Assembly (NCBI GenBank): GCA_017654935.2
Contig: CM065698.1
Coordinates: 1,549,854 to 1,613,853 of the forward strand
Length of the DNA: 64,000 bases
Source: Phymorhynchus buccinoides
Lineage: Eukaryota > Mollusca > Gastropoda > Neogastropoda > Raphitomidae
Direction: 5' to 3'
Positions 1 through 12,200 of this stretch are shown here, piece by piece. The notes below the pieces were generated by a model that saw only the letters and a program-made list of their open reading frames with translations, ran no database searches and had not been told where the DNA came from. Within the stretch, counting starts at the first letter, position 1, and every line of letters begins with the position of its first letter. Position numbers and translations under genes: made by a program.

Positions 1-251
1 GAATAGAAACTGATATATCTATTATAACCATACTGTGCCAACACTCAAAACAATTGCATGAGGTTAGGGCCATCAGCGCATCCTTGGCTCTGTCCAAGGG
101 CGTTACGCTCACCAGTATTCTGGAAGCGTCTACATGGTGTTCCTACAGTACCTTCCTGAGCTTCTACCTCAGGGATGTCTCGACCAAGAGGTCCGACGAT
201 ACGTTTGCCATTTTACGTATTGTGGTAGCCCAAACTTCCATCTCCATCTGA
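1..251 (+). mobile_element. 3' end of a DIRS-like tyrosine recombinase (fragment)
   Basis: The frame is open from the window edge to a stop at 252. It encodes a stretch resembling the C-terminal part of tyrosine recombinases of DIRS-type retroelements. An H-E-V-R box (HEVRAISASLAL) is followed about 30 residues later by FYLRDVS, whose Tyr would be the catalytic nucleophile, and then by a VVAQ tail of the kind I associate with these proteins. No start codon is expected because the gene enters from the left. It lies in an mTOR intron, in the same orientation as mTOR. The fragment is probably dead: only the C-terminal end is visible and the residues before the HxxR box look degraded. Family assignment is by motif recall, with no alignment. 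Confidence 0.55.
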
Positions 252-374
252 TGTTTAGTCATGTTCTTGATAACCTGTTATTGGGTAAGTCATTGTCTTG
301 ACCTATGGGGGAAAAGAGATTGGCATGTTTGGGCTGGCATTATATTTGCTTGGGGTTTGCTTGTACATGATGTA

Positions 375-424
375 GGAGAGGCCTTGGACTGGTGTCACAA
401 ATACCAGCGATCCCAAAATGTCAA
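375..424 (+). pseudogene. Partial copy of mTOR FRB exon (50 bp) upstream of the real exon
   Basis: These 50 bases match 481-530 inside the next exon, offset by 106 bp, with a few substitutions. The copy would read [16 protein letters not shown], so one Arg codon has become His. It carries no splice site and sits in the intron 39 bp before the true exon start. Confidence 0.8.
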
Positions 425-462
425 CTGCGCTGTATTTAACAATGTTATGTTTTATTGTGCAG

Positions 463-597
463 GCCTATGGTCGTGACCTAGGAGAGGCCTTGGACTGGTG
501 TCGCAAATACCAGCGATCCCAAAACGTCAAGGATCTGACTCAGGCCTGGGACCTCTACTACCATGTGTTCAGACGCATCTCCAAACAGCTGCCTCAG
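463..597 (+). CDS. MTOR: mTOR exon a: FRB domain, second half
   Basis: The acceptor is TTTTATTGTGCAG and the donor is CAG|GTGAGT; 135 nt, phase 0 at both ends. It encodes AYGRD through ISKQLPQ. The FRB residues equivalent to human Trp2101, Tyr2105 and Phe2108 are present in [10 protein letters not shown], so the FKBP12-rapamycin surface looks intact on this side. The first half of FRB, with the residue equivalent to Ser2035, lies outside the window. Confidence 0.96.
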
Positions 598-3500
598 GTG
601 AGTCTTTCTTTGTGCAAAGACCAAACTTTAACCCTCTTATATTCGGATTGTTTGAGACCAAACTTCTGCTAGATTTCGTATTCTTTTGGCAAATGTAGCC
701 CAAAATGGGTTAGTGTGGTTTATGCTTCACCATTGCTAGAAATAAATGTCTACAGCCATAAAATTTTGCATGTGTGGTCATGAGGCTTTGTTTGCGGGTG
801 TGAAGTGTGTTTTGTGTGTCTCAGAGTGAAGGGTCGTGTCATTGTCAACTAAATGTCACCAAATGTGTCATATTATGGTTAACATTGTAAAACAGCACAC
901 TGACATGCAGTTTATTTATGCGCATGCACGTTAGTAGGGTGAGAATGAAAGCTGAAGCCTACCTGACCTAGTCTGTACTCTGTCCGTCGCTTCAGTTCAT
1001 ACTGCTAATCCAGTGAGTGACAGAAAATTGTCAACTGTCACCAATAAAACCTATTTGGATGTAGTTCAAACCACAACTGTACATTGTTTGTATACACTTC
1101 CACACACTGTAATACACTTTATAAAATACACACACACTCAACCAGAGCTGTACAGTGACAAGTCACAGTGTACCACAACTGTCGTTGTGTCATTGGTATC
1201 ACCCCATCATACAGGTGTGCATACCCCACCCCCACCCCCTACCCTCCACCCTACATACATTCTACTACTGTGTCATGGTAGTCACAAAAAACATTAATTC
1301 TTGCGATAACAGAGAACTAGCTGACAGAAGAGCAGTCATGTAGGCCAAAGACGGACTGTCACTGTCGCTTGATTCCCCAAATCATGTAGGCCTAGGCCTA
1401 TATGTATCGTCTGCTATGACCCACAGAAGTGGGTCAAGTGTGGACCTTTGTTTACTTGCTTGTGTGTTGCGCATCTGTTTGCTTTGTCTGCTGCTGTTTT
1501 GAAGAATGGGTGGGGTAAAACAAAAATAAATAATCGAGAGGGGCTGCAGTGTTTGGAAATGCAGTTGGTTCTCGAAATGCATGCTGTGCTGGCATGCCGT
1601 ACCTAGGCCGCCATTTTGTTTGACGCGATGCAAGCTGAGTGTTGACAACTTGAATTCGTTATTGCTAACGTTTTGCTCTACACCACCTCCTAAATCCACA
1701 TCTGACTCTTCTTCTAACTCTTCATGGTCATATTTTTCCATTTCTTCAATAATATTATCCTACTCATCTTCCGAAATGCCGAGAAATCCTTACAATCAAA
1801 CACAGCAGTGCTCGAGCAGACGACACATTTGGTCCCACGCTTTGCTACACTGACACGCATGCAGTTTTAGCTCTTCGTCTATGAATGGACACGAATTACT
1901 ATCCCATAATACTAGAAGCAGTTTCATTGGTCTGTCCCAAGGATGCTACCAGCTTTGTGGTCCATTCTACCCACTTTCACGGGGTCTGCATGTGACGGAA
2001 AACTACCAGGTTGAAGGTCACAGCGATTTACGCTGTGAAAACATTGGGGGTATTGGGGAATTCCCGTAGCGTTACGTTGTGAATGCGAGAGGGTTAAGAT
2101 GACGGCACGGCAACCATGTGCAAAAAACGACATTGCTGGGATAGGCCATCGCATCACTAAAACTGTATAAAGAACTTTGAGGGGGAAAAAACCTACACTA
2201 CCATTCAAAACCGAGTCTAAAAACCCCAATATAGGCCTGCTTTAGCTTGTTGACCTTTAAGAACATTTGTAAGGGCGCCTGCATATATCATGCGGAAACC
2301 CATGCACATGTGCCACCCGCAGTCCACAAGTAACGTCAAGCACAGTCAGCAATAAGGGGATACACATGTGCCACCCGCAGTCCACAAGTAGCGTAAAGCA
2401 CAGTCAGCAATAAGGGGATACACATGTGCCACCCACAGTCCACAAGTAACGTCAAGCACAGTCAGCAATAAGGGGATACACATGTGCCACCCGCAGTCCA
2501 CAAGTAACGTCAAGCACAGTCAGCAATAAGGGGATACACATGTGCCACCCGCAGTCCACAAGTAACGTCAAGCACAGTCAGCAATAAGGGGATACACATG
2601 TGCCACCCACAGTCCACAAGTAACGTCAAGCACAGTCAGCAATAAGGGGATGGGGCAAGCCGATGGGATTCCACACATGTGCCACCCACAGTCCACAAGT
2701 AACGTCAAGCACAGTCAGCAATAAGGGGATACACATGTGCCACCCGCAGTCCACAAGTAACGTAAAGCACAGTCAGCAATAAGGGGATACACATGTGCCA
2801 CCCGCAGTCCACAAGTAACGTCAAGCACAGTCAGCAATAAGGGGATGGGGCAAGCCGATGGGATTCCACACATGTGCCACCCGCAGTCCACAAGTAACGT
2901 AAAGCACAGTCAGCAATAAGGGGATACACATGTGCCACCCGCAGTCCACAAGTAACGTCAAGCACAGTCAGCAATAAGGGGATACACATGTGCCACCCGC
3001 AGTCCACAAGTAACGTCAAGCACAGTCAGCAATAAGGGGATACACATGTGCCACCCACAGTCCACAAGTAACGTCAAGCACAGTCAGCAATAAGGGGATG
3101 GGGCAAGCCGATGGGATTCCACACATGTGCCACCCGCAGTCCACAAGTAACGTCAAGCACAGTCAGCAATAAGGGGATACACATGTGCCACCCACAGTCC
3201 ACAAGTAACGTCAAGCACAGTCAGCAATAAGGGGATACACATGTGCCACCCACAGTCCACAAGTAACGTCAAGCACAGTCAGCAATAAGGGGATGGGGCA
3301 AGCCGATGGGTTTCCGCACGTGTGCGCACACTCCTTTATATTTCTTACTTTCAGTTGGTTTCCGCACGTGTGCGCACACTCCTTTACTTACTTCCAGTTG
3401 TGTTTTGTTGTGCATTACGGATGAGTTTGTGTGCGTGTGTATGTAGACATTACGGATGAGTTTGTGTACAAAATGTGCGTGTGTATGTAGACATGGCCTT

Positions 3501-4211
3501 TCATTGTCATCAGGTTTGATTTGTAGTGATGATTGATGATGGTGATAAAGAGGCTTTCTGTTGGTGAACATGGCCTTTCGTTGTCATCAGGTTTGATTTG
3601 TAGTTATGATTGATGACGGTGATAAAGAGGCTTTATGTGTTGCAGCTCACATCCCTAGAGCTGCAGTACGTGTCGCCCAAGCTGATGGCCTGCAAAGATT
3701 TGGAGCTGGCTGTGCCCGGGACCTACGAACCAAACCAGCCTGTGATCTGCATAGAGAGGGTACAGGCTTCACTGCAAGTGATTACGTCCAAACAACGACC
3801 CAGGAAACTGTCCATCTTTGGTATGTTTCTCTGTCTGGGTGTGTGTGTGTATGTTGTATGTTGTAGGCAATGACGGCAAGGAGTGTGATGTAGCTGTGGG
3901 GTACAGTTAGCAGTGTTCTGTTGTATGTTGTAGGCAATGACGGCAAGGAGTGTGATGTAGCTGTGGGGTACAGTTAGCAGTGTTCTGTTGTATGTTGTAG
4001 GCAATGACGGCAAGGAGTGTGATGTAGCTGGGGGGTACAGTTAGCAGTGTTCTGTTGTATGTTGTAGGCAATGACGGCAAGGAGTACCAGTTCCTCCTCA
4101 AGGGCCATGAAGATCTGCGGCAGGACGAGCGAGTGATGCAGCTGTTTGGATTGGTTAACTCCTTGCTGAGGAACAACGCTGACACCTTCAGGAGAAACCT
4201 CACGTATGTCT

Positions 4212-4273
<62 letters not shown>

Positions 4274-4333
4274 GCTGTTTGGATTGGTTAACTCCTTGCT
4301 GAGGAACAACGCTGACACCTTCAGGAGAAACCT

Positions 4334-4369
<36 letters not shown>

Positions 4370-4444
4370 AGTGATGCAGCTGTTTGGATTGGTTAACTCC
4401 TTGCTGAGGAACAACGCTGACACCTTCAGGAGAAACCTCACGTA

Positions 4445-4516
<72 letters not shown>

Positions 4517-6854
4517 AGTGATGCAGCTGTTTGGATTGGTTAACTCCTTGCTGAGGAACAACGCTGACACCTTCAGGAGAAACCTCACGTATGTCTGTGT
4601 GTGTGTGTGTGTATATATGTGTGTGTGTGTGTGTGAGAGTGATGCAGTGATTTTTGTTTGCCTTTAATATTCTTGTTATCAATGTAAAGCGCACTGAGCT
4701 CATGTGAGAAAGAGCGCTATATAAATTCCCATTATTATTATTATTAGTGTAGTGTTAATGTATTATACCATTTTGTTTGGTATTCTTATTGTGGTATTGT
4801 GTAAGCTTTATTGAGCAGCTACCAACCATTCCCAATCTCTAAGGTTGTTGCAGTGTTCCAGCCATGAAGCCACATTTCTGAACATCAAGAACAAAGTATG
4901 AAATAATAAGGAACCAATATAATGCTATGAGGTTTTGTCTGTTTCACTTTTTGATCCGATATTGTCGGGTTTTATTGCTGCTTCTGTGCTATTTTGTGGA
5001 AGTATTTAAACGTGTTATTGTTGATTTCAGCATCACCCGATTCGCGGCCATTCCCCTATCCACCAATTCGGGTCTGATTGGCTGGGTGCCTCACTGCGAC
5101 ACCCTTCATCTCCTGATCAGAGATTACCGCGAGAGGAAGAAGATTCTGCTCAACATCGAGCATCGACTCATGCTCAGGGTCAGTTCAGGCGTTGGTGTGT
5201 CTGTTGTTATGCTTGTGAACACTGTGATACTTGCTGATCGGAGAATACAGAGAGAAGACGAAGATTCAAGCATCGACTCATGCTTAGGGTGAATCTAGTT
5301 GTCTATGTTCAGTTTGTATGTTTGTGAACACTGTTGATTGGTGTGTCAGTACACATATGTTCTTGTTGATCAGTGAACACTGTTGATTGGTGTGTCAGTA
5401 CACATAATGTTCTTGATGATCAGTGAACACTGTTGATTGGTGTGTCAGTACACATAATGTTCTTGTTGATCAGTGAACACTGTTGATTGGTGTGTCAGTA
5501 CACATAATGTTCTTGTTGATCAGTGAACACTGTTGATTGGTGTGTCAGTACACATAATGTTCTTGTTGATCAGTGAACACTGTTGATTGGTGTGTCAGTA
5601 CACATAATGTTCTTGTTGATCAGTGAACACTGTTGATTGGTGTGTCAGTACACATAATGTTCTTGTTGATCAGTGAACACTGTTGATTGGTGTGTCAGTA
5701 CACATAATGTTCTTGTTGATCAGTGATAACTGTTGATTGGTGTGTCAGTACACATAATGTTCTTGCAGTGAACACTGTTGATTGGTGTGTCAGTACAGAT
5801 AATGTTCCTGTTGATCAGAGAACACTGTTTTGGTGTGTCAGTACACATAATGTTCTTGGGGATCAGTGAACACTGTTGATTGGTGTGTCAGTACACATAT
5901 GTTCTTGATCAGTGAACACTGTTGATTGGTGTGTCAGTACACATAATGTTCTTGTGATCAGTGAACACTGTTGATTGGTGTGTCAGTACACATAATGTTC
6001 TTGTTGATCAGTGAACACTGTTGATTGGTGTGTCAGTACACATAATGTTCTTGTTGATCAGTGATAAGGACCTTGCTGAACACTGCAGAACAAGGGTTAC
6101 AGATTGTGCCTCAGAGGTTTCTTGTCTTTGGGTGGGGGTGGGAATGACGATTTATGACACCCAAATCTCTGATGACACTGATGCGTTTCTCTTTGACCGA
6201 TGATGTTCTAACACGAATCAAATCTAACAAATGAATGTGGCTACCATATGGTTACTGATTTTGAAGCAATGTTTTTTGTCTTTTTGTTTCCAGATGGCTC
6301 CAGACTACGACCACCTGACCCTGATGCAGAAGGTGGAGGTCTTCGAGCATGCCCTGGAGCACACCAACGGAGACGACCTGGCCAACATACTGTGGCACAA
6401 GAGTCCTGGGTCTGAGGTAGGAGTGGTAGTTAATACAGCACGCCCTGGAGCACACCAACGGAGACGACATGGCCAACATCCTGTGGCACAAGAATCCTGG
6501 GTCTGAGGTAGGAGTGGTAGTCAATACAGCACGCCCTGGAGCACACCAACGGAGACGACATGGCCAACATCCTGTGGCACAAGAATCCTGGGTCTGAGGT
6601 AGGAGTGGTAGTTAATGCAGCATGCCCTGGAGCACACCAACGGAGACGACCTGGCCAACATCCTGTGGCACAAGAATCCTGGGTCTGAGGTAGGAGTGGT
6701 AGTCAATACAGCACGCCCTGGAGCACACCAACGGAGACGACCTGGCCAACATCCTGTGGCACAAGAGTCCTGGGTCTGAGGTAGGAGTGGTAGTCAATGC
6801 ACACAATATGAAATACATGCACAAAGGCATGCATGCATGGTCTAATAAGCATGT

Positions 6855-6908
<54 letters not shown>

Positions 6909-8893
6909 CACACAACACCATATGACCCCATGCTATGCACGCACGCACAGAGGAGAGAAAACAAGAAGTTGAAAGAGATGATATGCTGATGAGGATTTTA
7001 AAAGAATGGTGAACAAAATAATGAACTTTGAATATTGAAAGTAGGTGTCACATAGTGAAAGACAGCTCACAACTGAATGCTATTGTTGCGCAATTATTTT
7101 GATGCTAATTATTGATGATGTTGATGTATGGTGATGATGATGATGAATGGTTCGGCCAACAAATCAACTTCTTTTTATTATTGATCAGTATTAACAGTTA
7201 TTCTGTATCATTGATAATGTTCTTGTCTGGTTTTTTCTTGCAGGAATGGTTTGACCGACGCACCAACTACACGCGATCCCTGGCTGTGATGTCCATGGTG
7301 GGATATGTGCTGGGATTGGGAGACAGGTGAGACAGAGAGAGGGAGAGACAGAGAGAAAGTGAGAGACTCAGAGAGAGACCGACAGACAGACAGAGAGAGA
7401 GAGGGACAGACAGTGAGAGAGAGACAGGGAGTGAGAGAGATATGAAGTGTGACATAAAGCAACAGTGACAGAGAAACAGAAGGAATGTGTATGAGTGCAG
7501 TATGTGTTTGTATCTTATCTATGTTTGTGTGTGTGTTGTTTAAAAATAATAAAAGCATGTATGTTGTGAATGTGTGAGTGAATATAATTGTGTATGTTTT
7601 TGTCATTTTATATGAATGAATGCGTTTCTTTTGTCGTAATTAAATGTCACCTTCCACACAGGATGCTGGTTTAACTTGGTGGTAGGTCATCCACACGTAT
7701 TACTGTTCACGACGATGTTATTGTGTATTATATGATAAACGTGTTGTATTAATTTCTTTTTGTGTCAGACACCCCTCCAACCTGATGTTGGATCGACTGA
7801 GCGGCAAGATCATCCACATCGACTTTGGGGACTGTTTTGAGGTGGCCATGACGCGAGACAAGTTCCCCGAGAAAATCCCCTTCCGGCTGACCAGAATGCT
7901 GATTCATGCCATGGAGGTCGGTGCAGTTCATCATTGGACAATTGAATTCTTTTATTGTTGGGTTAGCTTGAAATCTGCTGTAGTTTATGCCATACAGAAC
8001 TTTGCTTTTAGGGTACCATTTAAAGTGTGAGACTACATGACAGGGCTGTCCTGCGCGCTTCCTTCCACAGCGATGTCCTGGCATCAACCAGGCCTGAGAG
8101 ATACAGGCACCTGCAGTGTTGGTCATGAAATGTGAGACTACATGACAGGGCTGTCCTGTGCGCTTCCTTCCACAGCGATGTCCTGGCATCAACCAGGCCT
8201 GAGAGATACAGGCACCTGCAGTGTTGGTCATGAGATGTGAGACTACATGACAGGGCTGTCCTGTGTGCTTCCTTCCACAGCGATGTCCTGGCATCAACCA
8301 GGCCTGAGAGATACAGGCACCTGCAGTGTTGGTCATGAGATGTGAGACTACATGACAGGGCTGTCCTGTGCGCTTCCTTCCACAGCGATGTCCTGGCATC
8401 AACCAGGCCTGAGAGATACAGGCACCTGCAGTGTTGGTCATGAGATGTGAGACTACATGACAGGGCTGTCCTGTGCGCTTCCTTCCACAGCGATGTCCTG
8501 ACATCAACCAGGCCTGAGAGATACAGGCACCTGCAGTGTTGGTCATGAAATGTGAGCCACACTGTCTAGGTGAATCTACACAGGGATGAAACTGGTGTGT
8601 GGTTTCCCTTCTACTGTAGAGTCCACAGCTCACTGACTGGTTGAATCTACACAGGGATGAAACTGGTGTGTGGTTTAATAATAGTAATAACTACATTCTA
8701 CTGGTTTACATTCTACTGTACAGTCTACAGCTCACTGTCTGGATGAATCTACACAGGGGGTGAAACTGGTGTGGTTTGCATTCTACTGTAGAGTCCACAG
8801 CTCACTGACTGGTTGTGAGCAGGTCATAAGCTTTCTCACTGACGGGAATCGAATCCAGGATCAGTATGGTTTTTGATAGCAACGTCAACATGC

Positions 8894-8935
<42 letters not shown>

Positions 8936-9186
8936 ATTGCAGGCGACAGGCATTGACGGTAACTATCGCATGACGTGTGAGAAAATGATGATGGAGGTGC
9001 TCCGTCAGAACAAGGAGTCCTTGATGATGGTGATGATGATGATGATGGTGATGATGATAGCAGTGATGATGATGATGATGGTGATGATGATAGCAGTGAT
9101 GATGATGATGATGGTGATGATGATAGCAGTGATGATGATGATGATGGTGATGATGATAGCAGTGATGATGATGATGATGATATGAG

Positions 9187-9255
<69 letters not shown>

Positions 9256-9260
9256 GATGA

Positions 9261-9293
<33 letters not shown>

Positions 9294-12200
9294 AGCAGTG
9301 ATGATGATGATGATGATAATAGCAGTGATGATGATGATGTTGATGATGATGATGATGTTGATGAAGATGATGATGACGATGATGCTATTGCAGGCGACAG
9401 GCATTGATGGTAACTATCGCATGACGTGTGAGAAAGTGATGGAGGTGCTCCGTCAGAACAAGGAGTCCTTGATGATGATGGTGATGATGTTGATGATGAC
9501 AATGGTGATGATGGTGATGATGATGATGATAACAATGATGATGATGATGATGTTGATGATAACAATGACGATGATGATATTGCAGGCGACAGGCATTGAC
9601 GGTAACTATCGCATGACGTGTGAGAAAGTGATGGAGGTGCTCCGTCAGAACAAGGAGTCCTTGATGGCTGTTCTCGAGGCCTTTGTCTACGACCCCCTGC
9701 TGAACTGGAGGCTGGTGGAGGGTGTGTACATTTTTAACAATATTGTTGCTGCTAGTTTCTTCATGCAGTGGACATTACTGCCTTTCATTCTTTCCAGGCT
9801 CTAGCAGAAAGTCAAAAACTTCAAGCTTTTATTTTCAACCCAAATTCAAAAGTGAAACAAAAAGATAGAACTATAAGCTTGTTGCTGCTCCTTATAGTTA
9901 CATACTGTGACATTAAGTTGATAGTTGAATAAAACTTTGTTTAAATCTGAAGAAACGAAGAAGACTGATGGGTTCAGGAACATTCACAACAAATGGGGAG
10001 TCAAAATTTAAACCCAAAGGAAATTTTTTAGCAAAAACAAGAAACGTTTCGGGCTCTACCTGTTCTTTAGTAACTTAATATGAAATCAAATATGTTTAAA
10101 TCGGATAAAACCGTAGTTATGATTAATCACATGAATCTTGTACTTATAACGTTGAGTATAAACTGTCTTGTTCCTACTGCTTTTGTGCAGTTTCTGTGTT
10201 GTTATGGCTTTATTAGTGGGTAGAAAGTAAGGAAGGGACGAGAAATGAACAAAACGATTGATGAATTCTCCTCTGATTGCTGTGATTGCTGTAAAACGAT
10301 TGATGAATTCTCCTCTGATTGCTGTGATTGCTGTAAAACGATTGATGAATTCTCCTCTGATTGCTGTGATTGCTGTGTGCAGACAAGAAGAAGGAGAAAG
10401 GGAAACGCTCCGGATCTTACGGAGAGAGCCAGGAGGGAGGTCAGTGTGTGTGTCTGTGTGTGTCTGTGTACATGCGTGTGTTCTCATCCAAACTGTTAAA
10501 ACTGTTGTCTGAAGAACCTTTTGAACAAACTACACATTTCTGAACACGCCTTCTGCAGGCTGTTCCAATGTTCAGGATATAATGACATTACAGGCACTTC
10601 AGCCAGACAGTTAAATGCAGAATTGTCATAATGTAAAGGCTGTATTCATGTTTTCCTACAGAAAATAGGAATATCACCATGAAGATCCATTGCATTTTAC
10701 AAAAAGAAAATGATTTTTGATTTGGTATCTGGACGGCATACCATATTTTTCGGACTATAAGGCGCACCTTATAAGGCTCCCAGATTGTACACAGAATTCA
10801 GATGTTGTTGTATGTTCTTACTATTGTTGTGGCCTGTCTGTCGTTCCTGACGATGACGGCCAGATAGCAGAGGGGCCAGATAGCAGAGGGGCAGATAGCA
10901 GAGGGGCCAGATAGATAGGAGGGGCCAGAGGGGCCAGATAGCAGAGGGGCCAGATAGCAGAGGGGCCAGATAGCAGAGGGGCAGATAGCAGAGGGGCAGA
11001 TAGCAGAGGGGGCAGATAGCAGAGGGGCCAGATAGCAGAGGGGGCAGATAGCAGGGGGATAGCAGAGGGGGCAGATAGCAGAGGGGGCAGATAGCAGAGG
11101 GGCCAGATAGCAGAGGGGGCAGATAGCAGAGGGGCCAGATAGCAGAGGGGGCAGATAGCAGAGGGGGCAGATAGCAGAGGGGCAGATAGCAGAGGGGGCA
11201 GATAGCAGAGGGGGCAGATAGCAGAGGGGCCAGATAGCAGGGGGCCAGATAGCAGAGGGGCCAGATAGCAGATAGCAGAGGGGGCAGATAGAGGGGGCCA
11301 GATAGCAGAGGGGGCAGATAGGGGGGCAGATAGCAGAGGGGGCAGATAGCAGAGGGGCAGATAGGGGGGGCAGATAGCAGAGGGGGGCCAGATAGCAGAG
11401 GGGCCAGATAGCAGAGGGGCAGATAGCAGAGGGGGCAGATAGAGGGGGCAGATAGCAGAGGGGGCAGATAGCAGAGGGGCCAGATAGCAGAGGGGCCAGA
11501 TAGCAGAGGGGGCAGATAGCAGAGGGGCAGATAGCAGAGGGGGCAGATAGCAGAGGGGGCAGATAGCAGAGGGGGCAGATAGCAGAGGGGCAGATAGCAG
11601 AGGGGGCAGATAGAGGGGGCAGATAGCAGAGGGGGCAGATAGCAGAGGATAGGAGGGGCAGATAGCAGAGGGGGCAGATAGCAGAGGGGCCAGATAGAGG
11701 GGGCAGATAGCAGAGGGGGCAGATAGCAGAGGGGCCAGATAGCAGAGGGGCCAGATAGCAGAGGGGCAGATAGCAGATAGGGGGGGCAGATAGCAGAGGG
11801 GCAGATAGCAGAGGGGGCAGATAGCAGAGGGGGCAGATAGAGAGGGGCAGATAGCAGAGGGGGCAGATAGCAGAGGGGGGGCAGATAGCAGAGGGGGCAG
11901 AGGGGGGGCAGATAGCAGAGCCAGGGCAGATAGCAGAGGGGCCAGATAGCAGAGGGGCCAGATAGCAGAGGGGGCAGATAGCAGAGGGGGCAGATAGCAG
12001 AGGGGCAGATAGCAGAGGGGGCAGATAGAGAGGGGCAGATAGCAGAGGGGGCAGATAGCAGAGGGGCCAGATAGCAGAGGGGGCAGATAGCAGAGGGGCC
12101 AGATAGCAGAGGGGGCAGATAGCAGAGGGGCCAGATAGCAGAGGGGCCAGATAGCAGAGGGGCCAGATAGCAGAGGGGCCAGATAGCAGAGGGGGCAGAT

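Noticed and set aside
7749..8633. Minus-strand 294-codon frame with five 35-residue repeats
   Set aside because: The 105-bp tandem repeat has a period divisible by three, and two minus-strand frames are open. It overlaps mTOR exon g in antisense and shows no domain.
8943..9474. Treating the first or second copy of exon h as the real exon
   Set aside because: Both copies run into ATG repeats and lack [14 protein letters not shown] and a proper donor; only 9586-9721 is complete.
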